In this document: one piece after another, positions 26,471 through 35,032 of the stretch
Layout: each line of letters starts with the position of its first letter
How positions within the stretch are numbered: position 1 is the first letter of the stretch
NCBI RefSeq assembly: GCF_013046825.1
Contig: NZ_CP053187.1
Coordinates: 1,229,501-1,293,500, forward strand
From: Turicibacter sanguinis
GTDB lineage: Bacteria; Bacillota_I; Bacilli_A; MOL361; Turicibacteraceae
DNA: 64,000 nucleotides
Direction of reading: 5' to 3'
The notes under the pieces: generated by a model
The model's database searches: none
What the model was told of the DNA's origin: nothing
What the model saw: the letters and a program-made list of their open reading frames with translations, nothing else
Made by a program: the position numbers and the translations under genes

Positions 26471-26579
26471 AGAAATAGGAGTGTAGAGCTATAAAAAGGA
26501 GGAACTTTAGTATATGGGTTGGATCACCAACCACTACTTATAGTTTCTACTAAATCCGACAAATTATTCAATTAAATTA

Positions 26580-26631
26580 AATAACACTTTTCTTATTAAC
26601 CACAAATAATCAGAAAAGTGTTATTTTTATT
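26580..26631. terminator. Terminator of the MetE-like gene
   Basis: AATAACACTTTTCT pairs with AGAAAAGTGTTATT across an 18-base loop, with T-rich flanks on both strands. Confidence 0.75.
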
Positions 26632-26655
26632 TATGCACTTAAAAGAGGAACCTGG

Positions 26656-27795
26656 CTAAGCTAGGTTGAGATTTCCCCAAACTTTGTTCGCACTATCCAC
26701 AACTAGTTTTAATTTGTTCCACTGATCCTCATGTGTAATAAGATTTCCTTCTTCAGTTGAGGCAAATCCACACTGCGGACTTAAACATAACTTATTAATA
26801 TCCACATATTGAGATGCTTCTTTGATTCTTTCAATAATTAAATCTTGATTTTCAAGTTCGGCATGTTTCGTTGTAATAAGTCCAAGAACAACAAATTGGT
26901 CTTGGATGAAACGCAAAGGAGCAAAATCACCGTTACGGTCTGTATCATATTCAAGGAAGAACGCATCTACTTTCGCATTGCCAAATAAGATTTTGGCAAC
27001 AGGCTCATAACCACCTGATGAAAACCAAGAAGAACGGAAATTCCCATGACAAACATGAAGCCCAATTTTTAAATCATCAGGACGATCCCCAATAATATCA
27101 TTAATCAGATTTACACAATCAAAGCATAACTCATCTACATCAATTCCTTGATCAATGTAACCTTGACGATACTCTTTTGACGCAAACACACCCCAGCTCG
27201 TATCATCTAACTGCAAATAACGACACCCTAAGTCATAAAATGCTGCAACCGCCTTGCGATACGTCTTCACAATATCTGCACGTAATGCTTCATTACTTTC
27301 ATAAACTGGATTTTCATTATATCTTGAGTCAATAAGTGCTCCTACCATATAAAGCATACTTGGTGATGGAATCGTCATTTTGGCAACATGATCACCTGCT
27401 ATTGATTTTAAAAACTTAAAATCTTCAAGCATAGGATGATTAGTAAAATCTAATTTACCAGATACATAAACTGTTTCAGCCTTTGTATCCACATCATGAA
27501 AATGATAACCTTCTTCTACCTCATACTTTGTTACGCCATCTAATCCTTCTAGGAAATCTAAGTGCCACCAAGCACGTCTAAATTCTCCATCAGTTACAAA
27601 CTGTAACCCTGCGTCCTTTTGTTTTTGAACTAATTTTTTAATCTCATCATTCTCAATATCGCGTAACTCATCATCAGATAAAAATCCAGACTGATGTAAT
27701 TTACGGGCTTCCTTAATACTATCTGGTCGTAAAAAGCTTCCTACAACCTCCGCTCTAAATGGTGCTACATGACGTGATTCTCCTTTAATACCCAT
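26656..27795 (-). CDS. MetE C-terminal-domain-like methyltransferase (YxjG/YxjH type)
   Basis: A 379-aa protein matching the catalytic barrel of cobalamin-independent methionine synthase. Zinc-ligand motifs are visible as GLHVCHGN and SPQCGFAS. YxjG/YxjH-like proteins transfer a methyl group to homocysteine or related thiols. The leader carries an S-box-like riboswitch, which supports a role in methionine supply or recycling. The ribosome binding site is aaaggggg. Confidence 0.87.
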   Translation of the reverse strand: MGIKGESRHVAPFRAEVVGSFLRPDSIKEARKLHQSGFLSDDELRDIENDEIKKLVQKQKDAGLQFVTDGEFRRAWWHLDFLEGLDGVTKYEVEEGYHFHDVDTKAETVYVSGKLDFTNHPMLEDFKFLKSIAGDHVAKMTIPSPSMLYMVGALIDSRYNENPVYESNEALRADIVKTYRKAVAAFYDLGCRYLQLDDTSWGVFASKEYRQGYIDQGIDVDELCFDCVNLINDIIGDRPDDLKIGLHVCHGNFRSSWFSSGGYEPVAKILFGNAKVDAFFLEYDTDRNGDFAPLRFIQDQFVVLGLITTKHAELENQDLIIERIKEASQYVDINKLCLSPQCGFASTEEGNLITHEDQWNKLKLVVDSANKVWGNLNLA

Positions 27796-27822
27796 TATAT
27801 TTTCCCCCTTTATTTTTAGCTC

Positions 27823-28003
27823 AAAAAAACACTAGAGAATCGTCCTCTAGTGCTTAATAGCGCTAATTAACATTCTCTTATCTACTGGGATTTAGGACAA
27901 GAAATTCACGCTAAGGGGTGAGCAACAGAACCCTTAGCTATCTTCCTATGGTGGATAAAAATATTATTTCTGAATGTAGTCCCTTCACTGCTCTTGATAA
28001 GAA
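27823..28003 (-). promoter_or_regulatory. S-box-like (SAM-I) riboswitch, variant form, with terminator
   Basis: On the minus strand the leader begins CTTATCAAGAG...GAAGGGAC and ends CTAAATCC...GATAAGAG, matching the closing helix and several conserved blocks of SAM-I. A GCTAAGGG/CCCTTAGC hairpin occupies the middle, where SAM-I normally has P2/P3, and the GAACCC/GCAACC block is not evident. The switch is visible: AGAGAAT after the closing helix can pair with ATTCTCT of the terminator (CACTAGAG/CTCTAGTG, T7; plus-strand 27823-27852). Standard members turn genes off when SAM is high. Confidence 0.6.
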
Positions 28004-28056
28004 TATTTAATTTTCTTTAAAGGTATTTTAATACATTTACCAATATTTGTAAATAT

Positions 28057-29142
28057 CTATCTTGCAATTAAGGTATAATTATCGATTAAACCTTGATCAC
28101 TGCGAACTGCAATTTTCCCTTCAAACTTAATCTTATTTGTATTTGTATCTAAAATAGATAGATATTGAGTTGAATGACTTTGTTTATAAGCTATATAAAG
28201 AATATATAATTTATTGTCATGAGCAATGGTCTGTTCAATCCAGAAGTAATCGTACTGATTAAGTTCTTCTGTAAAACTTGGTGTTATGACCTCAGTAGAA
28301 CTGATTGAAGCATCATACGTATAAATTCCTGAATCTGAAATTAAATATAGCTTATTATTTTTAACAATTAATTGATTTGGATAGATATTTAGGTTCAAGT
28401 CTATCGTTTTTGGTTCTTCGGTTTCTAAATCTAAAGACAGGAGTTGTAATTGATCTGAATGACTTGGGTATCCTGTCATGTATAACATTTTTCCATCTGT
28501 TGTAGCAGTTCCTGAATAATCACTTGATAATTCGAATTTAAAAGTTGTACGTAATGTATCAGGGTTGAATGTATAAACAAGAATTCGAGAATTAGAATTC
28601 ATTCTTCCGTAAGTTGTTAAAATGTAATAATAGGTTCCGTTATAGTCTGTAATATATTCACTGTCTCGTCCTTCTTGGGATGAGAATTCCTTTAACGCTA
28701 CAGTAGTCGTTGTAATTTGATTTGTCTTTTTATTTTTAACAGCTAGACGACTGGTTGCCACATCAGCTGAGTAGGGGAATGAGGTATCAAACTGACTTGT
28801 GATAACATAGTCATCATTTTCAAACGTTTTAGCCCAAGGAGCATTTCTGTAAAGTTCTCTATTATCTAACTTTTCATCATCCATTGAATAGAAATAATCA
28901 TATGTTGTGGGTGACATTTGAAAAGTGTCACTCTCAAGTAAAACTTTTGAGTAATTTGATTGATCCGTTTTAATAATTCCTTTAAGTGCAACTCCATCTA
29001 GTTCACTTAGATTCCCACTAATATTTTCTATTTTAAAATCTTGATTTAATTCAACCCGTTTCACATTTGTCATGAACGCCAGAGATCCTAACGAAATAAG
29101 ACTAGCTGTAGTTAATCCGATCATATGATATAGTTTCATCAT
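28057..29142 (-). CDS. Membrane-anchored extracytoplasmic protein of an ABC operon
   Basis: A 361-aa protein with an N-terminal signal/anchor (LTTASLISLGSLAFMT) and a large beta-rich outer part with repeated short strand blocks (YYYILTTYGR, MLYMTGYP, LYLISDSGIYTYD, LYILYIAYKQ) that look like a beta-propeller. No lipobox Cys. It starts 9 bases after the permease gene and is probably a surface component of the transporter. Function unknown. Confidence 0.65.
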   Translation of the reverse strand: MMKLYHMIGLTTASLISLGSLAFMTNVKRVELNQDFKIENISGNLSELDGVALKGIIKTDQSNYSKVLLESDTFQMSPTTYDYFYSMDDEKLDNRELYRNAPWAKTFENDDYVITSQFDTSFPYSADVATSRLAVKNKKTNQITTTTVALKEFSSQEGRDSEYITDYNGTYYYILTTYGRMNSNSRILVYTFNPDTLRTTFKFELSSDYSGTATTDGKMLYMTGYPSHSDQLQLLSLDLETEEPKTIDLNLNIYPNQLIVKNNKLYLISDSGIYTYDASISSTEVITPSFTEELNQYDYFWIEQTIAHDNKLYILYIAYKQSHSTQYLSILDTNTNKIKFEGKIAVRSDQGLIDNYTLIAR

Positions 29143-29151
29143 TTCACCTCT

Positions 29152-29958
29152 TTAAATTGACACTTTTTTATTTAGTAGCCAAGTGCTGATACCGTAACTT
29201 AAGACAGTCCCAATTAGAACAAATCCAAAGTTTACAAAGAAACGCTCATCTACAAATAAAAATAGTGATTTAGTATATAGGAAGACTGCAATATTGGCAC
29301 TTCCATAGAATATCCCGAAGATAATTCCAAATATTCTTTTTGATCGGTCACTTAAGACAAAGACAGAAATAAGACCAAACATTAATATAACGAATAGTAA
29401 TTTATAGATAAAATCAGTCATCGTTAGTGGAAGTACAAAATTGATGAATTGTGATTGAAGTAAGGCCCCTTGCACTAAATGTTTTCCGGTAAGTCCATCA
29501 GGTAGTAATGTGTTTAGGAGTAGTGAACCAATACCTAAATTTAAAAGTACGATGGCGTAATAAACAAAGACTGATAGGATAATCACGATTAATTTTGATA
29601 ATAAAATAGACGTTCTTTGTCCCTTTAAAGATAACAACATGTAGATTCGTTTTGAAGAACCAATCCATTCTTTATACCATAGATAAAGGCCTAGGCAGAT
29701 GATGATGATAGCGAAAAGAATGAAGATTCCAATAATTAATATTTGATTATCGAGTATTGATGCTAGTGTAACATGACCATTATTTTGGACGTAGTCATCA
29801 ATAGAGCTATCTAATAGAGTAGGAATTAATTTTTTCTTTAAATCACTAATTTCTTTGAAAAAGAGGCTTCCTGTTAGAACGGTCATCAAGGTAAATAATG
29901 AGATGAGCCACGGAATAATTTTTTTGACTTCGATTTCAATTAAAGTTAAAAGTTTCAT
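29152..29958 (-). CDS. ABC transporter permease (ABC-2-like, multi-pass)
   Basis: A 268-aa protein with about six hydrophobic segments; the first (IIPWLISLFTLMTVLTGSLFF) precedes a large outer loop. The arrangement is that of YtrC/ABC-2-type permeases found beside single ATPases. ATG 29958 follows gaggt and lies 4 bases after the ATPase stop, which fixes the operon order ATPase-permease-surface protein. Confidence 0.78.
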   Translation of the reverse strand: MKLLTLIEIEVKKIIPWLISLFTLMTVLTGSLFFKEISDLKKKLIPTLLDSSIDDYVQNNGHVTLASILDNQILIIGIFILFAIIIICLGLYLWYKEWIGSSKRIYMLLSLKGQRTSILLSKLIVIILSVFVYYAIVLLNLGIGSLLLNTLLPDGLTGKHLVQGALLQSQFINFVLPLTMTDFIYKLLFVILMFGLISVFVLSDRSKRIFGIIFGIFYGSANIAVFLYTKSLFLFVDERFFVNFGFVLIGTVLSYGISTWLLNKKVSI

Positions 29959-29962
29959 GTTA

Positions 29963-30658
29963 CTATACCTCACTATATAAAGTTCGCATTTTATCCACAA
30001 TGCTTAAACCTTCGTTTTGAGCTTCTTCTTTTGAGAAGCTTGCAAAGACTTGACCGTCTTCAAGCAAGACGATATGATCAGCAATATCTTGAATTTCATC
30101 AATTTCATGCGTCGTAATAATGACTGTTTGACCGTCTTCTAAGAATTCTGACTTTAAAAGATTGATAAACGACTGGCGTGTGAAAACATCGATTCCACTG
30201 AAAGGTTCATCGAGTAATAAATAAGGAGCGTCTTGGCACATCCCAACAATGATATTAAAACGTGCTAAATTACCTTTTGATAATTCTTTTAGTTTTTTAT
30301 CCGTTGGAACCTTGAAAAACTTTAACATACGTTCTGCTTTTTCGAGGTTAAAGTTTTTATAAAAGACTTGTGCAAAACTTAAGTTCTGTGGAATCGTCCA
30401 TCCTAAATCATGAATTGGAATATCTGGAATATAAGCAATTTTATTAATGTTTTGTTGTGTAATAGGCTCTCCATCTACTAGGATTTTCCCCTTTGAAATA
30501 GGAACTAATCGCATAATTGCTTTCATCGTTGTACTTTTTCCAACACCATTCAATCCCAGTAAACAAGTAATTTCACCCTTTTTAAATTGAATGGATACAT
30601 CATCTAAAACTGTTTTTTTACCATAACGCTTTGTGACATTTTGAAGTTCTAGCATCAT
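29963..30658 (-). CDS. ABC transporter ATP-binding protein
   Basis: A 231-aa NBD of the ABC-2/drug-resistance class. Walker A GLNGVGKST, the rarer signature LSKGNLARF in place of LSGGQ, Walker B YLLLDEPFSGID and the H-loop ITTHE are present. The degenerate LSKGN signature is seen in YtrB-like ATPases. Ribosome binding site aaggagg. No GntR regulator, which often precedes such operons, is adjacent. Confidence 0.9.
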   Translation of the reverse strand: MMLELQNVTKRYGKKTVLDDVSIQFKKGEITCLLGLNGVGKSTTMKAIMRLVPISKGKILVDGEPITQQNINKIAYIPDIPIHDLGWTIPQNLSFAQVFYKNFNLEKAERMLKFFKVPTDKKLKELSKGNLARFNIIVGMCQDAPYLLLDEPFSGIDVFTRQSFINLLKSEFLEDGQTVIITTHEIDEIQDIADHIVLLEDGQVFASFSKEEAQNEGLSIVDKMRTLYSEV

Positions 30659-31050
30659 AATCCTCCTTGATTTGTTGATGAAAGAATTATATCTGTTAAA
30701 TTTTAAGAAATAGTTACCGAAAAAGTGAAGATATTCTTAATATCATCTTAAGAAATAGATAAGTTGTATGTAGTTGAAACTTGTATATGAACCGTAGGGG
30801 GATGTTAGTACGGAATGTATTGATTAGGTAATATGCTTGATACGAGAACATCACTAAAGCTCGTGTATGGTGGAGTAAATTTAACAGTATGCTTTGAAAT
30901 ATTTCTTAGATTATCTAAATTTAGAGTAACTAAACCCAATCTTAACCGTTCTAAATGAACTTGATATCAAAGTAGAAAAACCTATTTTTATCGCTACTAA
31001 TGTATGCAATATTACTATGACGTGATAAGGATATAAAATTATTCATTAAA
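30659..31050. other. Intergenic region without a supported gene
   Basis: About 390 bases upstream of the ABC operon. It must hold that operon's promoter. A GTTCTAAATGAAC palindrome and one TTAACC site are present, but no gene, riboswitch or strong hairpin was recognised. Confidence 0.5.
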
Positions 31051-31096
31051 AGAATTAAAAAAGTACTAAATCATTGATCTAGCACTTTTTTAATTC
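31051..31096. terminator. Terminator embedding the stop of the 82-aa membrane protein gene
   Basis: AATTAAAAAAGT-CTA and TAG-ACTTTTTTAATT arms with A/T runs at both ends; the minus-strand stop codon is inside. Confidence 0.8.
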
Positions 31097-31313
31097 TGCG
31101 AAGACGGCGACGTCGTTCATTCAGAAGATATCCAGTTAGTGTTGATATAAGTGTGATGAATGTAATAGTAAAGAAGGTAACCCAGCTATAATGAAGTTTA
31201 GTAGCTGTGTTTTCAATGAATAGCATGAGAACTAGGTTCACAAATAATAAAGAAACACTGGCACAAGATCCTAAAACACTAATTAAACGTAAATTTTTTA
31301 ATAATACAATCAT
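31071..31313 (-). CDS. Small two-helix membrane protein
   Basis: An 80-aa protein with two hydrophobic helices (LISVLGSCASVSLLFVNLVLML and SWVTFFTITFITLISTLTGYLL) and a strongly basic C-terminus (NERRRRLRRIKK) that should face the cytoplasm. ATG 31313 is chosen because aaagga lies 9 bases upstream; TTG 31319 is the alternative. No family recognised. Confidence 0.68.
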   Translation of the reverse strand: MIVLLKNLRLISVLGSCASVSLLFVNLVLMLFIENTATKLHYSWVTFFTITFITLISTLTGYLLNERRRRLRRIKKVLDQ

Positions 31314-31319
31314 CACCAA

Positions 31320-31655
31320 TCATCCTTTTTTAAAATTATAATAATTTTTCCTGTGGATAATGTGTGCATTTTCCTAAAAGGTACTTATAATATCTCATAC
31401 AAGTAGAGTGAAATTTGCCGAATTTATACATTCAATTTACGCAATAAAGTTCACGAAAAAACAAATTGTGATTTATCCTAATCTCAATTTTAACAAGCTG
31501 TGGATAATATTTTATGGTGAAAATTGGTCGAAAAAAAAGATATATCGTTTAGAAATTTTATGTTAAGATTGTCTTTGTGTATTTTTTGAGATGTCGTAAA
31601 ATGTCGGACTCTTGAAAAATTTTTTTTATGATTAAAAGAGAGGAAGAGGTGAGCG
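31320..31655. promoter_or_regulatory. AT-rich intergenic region with two DnaA-box-like sites
   Basis: TGTGGATAA (complement of the DnaA box TTATCCACA) occurs at 31352-31360 and 31499-31507, 147 bp apart in the same orientation, upstream of the deoxynucleoside kinase gene. No other gene or hairpin was recognised. Chance occurrence in AT-rich DNA is possible. Confidence 0.35.
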
Positions 31656-31932
31656 ATGTTGATTACTATTGGAGCGATGATTGGTGCAGGTAAAACAAGC
31701 TTAGCCACACTTGTTGCAGATCATTTCAATTCAGATGTATTTTTTGAAAGTGTTGATGATAATCCGATTCTACCGTTATTTTATACGTCAACAGAAGAAG
31801 AGATTCAAGCGAATCGATATCCATTTTTATTGCAGTTATGGTTTTTAAATACTCGTTTTAAAAGTATTAAAGAGGCTTTAATACAAGATAATAATGTACT
31901 AGACCGTAGTATTTATGAAGATTGGTATTTTG
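31656..31932 (+). CDS. Deoxynucleoside kinase (dAK/dGK type), exon 1
   Basis: Encodes residues 1-92 plus one base of a deoxyadenosine/deoxyguanosine kinase: P-loop GAMIGAGKT (Lys13), FESVDDNP, and the DRS lid-associated motif at 83-85 in LDRSIYEDW. It phosphorylates purine deoxynucleosides for salvage. The frame is interrupted by a group II intron after the first base of codon 93. Joining base 31932 to 34638 restores EDWYFAKVNKDLGRIS, the expected family sequence. The spliced product is 217 aa, normal for the family. Confidence 0.88.
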
Positions 31933-32695
31933 GTGCGACTTGTTGCTAGACAAAGGGAAGCGAGGGTTTCCTACAAAACTAGCCTAATTATTATAGATTA
32001 ATAATTAGAACTATTATTGCGAAGAGTAGAATGATAGGGTAACGCCTTGAAATGCTCTCTCAAAGTTACGATTAGCATAACATTGAGTGAACAATGGTGT
32101 GTTAAAAGCTCGTTAAAACGGACTAGGTATTACCGTAAGATGTGGTTAAACAAATCACAACACGAAAAGCGAACTAGAGGTAGTCGAGTAATATATGGTT
32201 CTAGAGTCCATAAACTATCTATGGTTAGGATGCTTGCTATAAATAGAGCTGACGAAGTTGGGAATGTAAGGGTCTAAAACCAGAACTTCTCGAAAGGGAT
32301 GTATCATCTAAGTATGATTTTAGTGTGGGTGAGTAAGACTCGAAGTTATGAAAATCCATATAGTGTTACAGGCACTATCAAGCTAAAAGGCTCAGACCAA
32401 CGACCTAAGGATAGATGTAAGGATAGCAATAATGGAACAAGGGAAGCATGGAATATGGAGTGTTCACTCACTATGAAGTATTAATAAGGAAATGTTAAAC
32501 AACTATAACTTATTTTAATCCATGTGAAAGTGGTGGCATGAAGCTATGAAATATTTTGTAATGAAATATGAGCAATAGCCACTAGACAATTTGAAGTTAA
32601 AACTTTAGAAGTTAAATAATTTTAATCAAGGTTCGAGTAAGACTAAGAGATGTTGTAGAACTATCTGAAATTGAATTTCAGATAAGGAGACAGAC

Positions 32696-34531
32696 TTGAC
32701 AACTAAAATCTTAAAGAAACAGAAACTCAGGAACAACGAGTATTACGATATACAAGATGTTTTTGACAGCTTATACAGTGAGTCTCTAGAAAACAAAAAC
32801 TTCACTAAACTTATGGAGTTAATTACAAATAGAGAAAATATCTTATTAGCATACAGAAACATCAAAAAGAATAAAGGTTCAATGACTAAGGGAACAGATG
32901 GCAGAGACATAACGTTCTACAGTAATATGCCACAAGATGTGTTTGTAAAACATATCCAAAATATGTTCCGAAATTATCATCCTAAAAGTGTTAGAAGAGT
33001 CGAAATCCCTAAACCAAATGGTAAAATGAGACCTCTAGGGATACCATGTATGGGGGACAGAATTGTACAACAATGTATCAAACAAGTTCTTGAACCTATA
33101 TGTGAAGCCAAATTCCACAAACACAGTTACGGATTCAGACCGAATAGGTCGACACATCATGCTATATCAAGAAGTATGTCTTTAATAAATATGAACAAAC
33201 TTCACTATGTGGTTGATATTGATATAAAAGGTTTCTTTGATAACGTAAATCACAGTAAATTAAAGAAGCAAATGTGGAAATTAGGAATACAGGATAAAAA
33301 CCTAATCTCTATAATTGATAAAATTCTTAAATCAGAAATCGATACTGTTGGAGTTCCAACAAAAGGCACTCCACAGGGAGGTATTTTATCGCCACTTCTC
33401 TCTAACATAGTTCTTAATGAACTTGACTGGTGGATAAGTAGTCAATGGGAATCATTTCAGACAGACCATGACTACACAAGCATTAGAAAGAATGGATATG
33501 TAGACCAATCCAACAAATACAAAACAATGAAAACCACTAACTTAAAAGAGATATGGCTCGTGAGGTATGCAGATGACTTTAAAATATTCTGTAGAGACTA
33601 TGAAACTGCTAACAAGATATATATAGCAACCAAACAATGGTTGAAAGAAAGACTCAGTTTAGAGATAAGTGAAGATAAATCGAAAATTACTAATCTCAAA
33701 ACAAATTATACCGAATTTCTAGGTTTCAAACTAATGGCTAAACCAAAGAAAGGGAAATATGTATGTCAAAGTAGAATATCTGAAAAGGCACAAGATAGTG
33801 TAACTACAAAATTAAAACATCAGATAGTCTACATGAGAAGTAATTATGAATCTAAACAAGTAAACAAACTAAATGCTATGATTCTAGGAGTTCACAACTA
33901 CTATAAGATAGCAACAAATGTCAGTTTAGACTTCAATAAAATAAATTACTTAACATCAATAACCTTACACAACAGATTAAAACAAGTAATTTCTGACAAA
34001 CCTTCAACTTCCAAAGCTTTCAAAAAGTTTTATGGTAAGTATAAAGGAAAGATAAGAACAATTAGTAATGTAAGTATATATCCTATCAACGGAATATCTA
34101 CATCACCACCAATGAACTTCACTCAAGAGATTTGCAACTATACAGTTACAGGTAGAGCGTTAGTGCATAAGAAGTTAAACAACGATTATCATCTTCTAGT
34201 CAGATACCTACTAAACAACGTTAGAGATTGTGAATCCACTGAATACAGTGACAACAGAATATCACTAATGATAGCACAAAAAGGTAATTGTGGTGTGACA
34301 GGAGAACCTCTTAACGTATGCGATATGCAATGTCATCATAAACTTCCTAAATCACAGGGAGGAACGGATGCGTATAAAAACCTAATATGGGTTAATGAAG
34401 ATATACACAAATTGATACACGCAACTAAAGAGGAAACAATAAATAAATACTTACATAAACTAAAACTTAACGAGAAAAGTCTTGAGAAACTTAATTCTTT
34501 AAGAGAACAAGTTGGAAATTTAACTATTTAA
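32696..34531 (+). CDS. ltrA: Group II intron-encoded protein (RT/maturase/HNH)
   Basis: A 611-aa LtrA-type protein with UUG start behind aaggaga. The reverse transcriptase has KPNGKMRPLGIP, the YGFRPNRSTHHAI segment, GTPQGGILSPLLSNI and the catalytic YADD (VRYADDFKIF). The maturase/X domain follows, and the C-terminus has an HNH endonuclease (CGVTGEPL ... MQCHHKLPKSQGGTDAYKNL). All hallmarks are intact, so splicing and retromobility should be possible. It is encoded in domain IV. Confidence 0.95.
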   Translation: MTTKILKKQKLRNNEYYDIQDVFDSLYSESLENKNFTKLMELITNRENILLAYRNIKKNKGSMTKGTDGRDITFYSNMPQDVFVKHIQNMFRNYHPKSVRRVEIPKPNGKMRPLGIPCMGDRIVQQCIKQVLEPICEAKFHKHSYGFRPNRSTHHAISRSMSLINMNKLHYVVDIDIKGFFDNVNHSKLKKQMWKLGIQDKNLISIIDKILKSEIDTVGVPTKGTPQGGILSPLLSNIVLNELDWWISSQWESFQTDHDYTSIRKNGYVDQSNKYKTMKTTNLKEIWLVRYADDFKIFCRDYETANKIYIATKQWLKERLSLEISEDKSKITNLKTNYTEFLGFKLMAKPKKGKYVCQSRISEKAQDSVTTKLKHQIVYMRSNYESKQVNKLNAMILGVHNYYKIATNVSLDFNKINYLTSITLHNRLKQVISDKPSTSKAFKKFYGKYKGKIRTISNVSIYPINGISTSPPMNFTQEICNYTVTGRALVHKKLNNDYHLLVRYLLNNVRDCESTEYSDNRISLMIAQKGNCGVTGEPLNVCDMQCHHKLPKSQGGTDAYKNLIWVNEDIHKLIHATKEETINKYLHKLKLNEKSLEKLNSLREQVGNLTI

Positions 34532-34551
34532 ATAATAACTGAAAATTGTTG

Positions 34552-34637
34552 GAACGCTGTATGAGCTGGAAACTCTCACGTACGGTGTGAAGTGGGGGAA
34601 AAGATGGAGATAACATCAAAGTCTTACCTATCACTAT
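34552..34637 (+). ncRNA. Group II intron domains V and VI
   Basis: Domain V spans about 34552-34588 (AACGCTGTATGAG ... CTCACGTACGGTGTG), containing the CGC catalytic-triad position; domain VI follows to the 3' end with the branch-point A bulge. Exact helix limits were read by eye. Confidence 0.7.
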
Positions 34638-35014
34638 CTAAAGTTAATAAAGATTTAGGTCGTATTTCAGATTTAGAATTCAGTTTATATGAGAGTCTTT
34701 TAAATAATATGATGGAAGAATTAAACGAAATTCCAAAAAAATCACCAGATTTAATGATTTATTTATCGGGAAGTTTCGAAACTATTTTAAATCGTATTAA
34801 AAAACGTGGGCGTGAGTATGAATTAGATGAAGGATTAGTATCCTACTATTATGAGTTATGGAAAGGATACGATCAATGGATTTACGAGCATTATAAAGCA
34901 AGTGAAGTTCTTGTAATTAATATCGATGAATTTGACTATGTGAATAATGAAGAACATAAAATGAAAGTTTTATCCATGATTGAAGAGAAATTAAAAGAAA
35001 TTAGAAGTTTATAA
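34638..35014 (+). CDS. Deoxynucleoside kinase, exon 2
   Basis: Encodes residues 93-217 of the kinase: AKVNKDLGRISDLEFSLYESLLNNMMEEL, PDLMIYLSGSFETILNRIKKRGREYE (the RxxxR-type lid with RIKKRGRE) and a C-terminal helical tail. A free-standing ORF beginning in the intron at 34592 is an artefact of the uninterrupted downstream frame. It is followed after 18 bases by nupC, which imports nucleosides, so kinase and transporter form a salvage operon. Confidence 0.88.
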
Positions 35015-35032
35015 CATCAAGTGGAGGGCAAC

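Larger units (their letters stand above)
31933..34637 (+). mobile_element. Group II intron inserted in the deoxynucleoside kinase gene
   Basis: The 2705-bp element starts GTGCGAC, the group II 5' consensus, and ends CCTATCACTAT. Domain VI is AAGAT/GTCTT and GTGGGGG/CCTATCAC; its unpaired A lies 7 bases before the 3' splice site, as expected for the branch point. A reverse transcriptase/maturase ORF is at 32696-34531. It lies in the sense orientation of the host gene, and the boundaries give an uninterrupted kinase reading frame. Short ORFs in 32047-32484 are within the ribozyme domains and are not genes. Confidence 0.92.

Noticed and set aside
31320-31655. Replication origin
   Set aside because: Only two DnaA-box-like sites, and no dnaA, dnaN or rpmH neighbours.
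32047-32484. Two ORFs inside the group II intron 5' region
   Set aside because: They lie in ribozyme domains I-III, have no family pattern and no ribosome binding site; the only intron protein is the RT/maturase.
34592-34637. Start of a separate small kinase gene
   Set aside because: The frame continues from intron domain VI into exon 2 by chance; the splice junction at 34638 gives the real protein.
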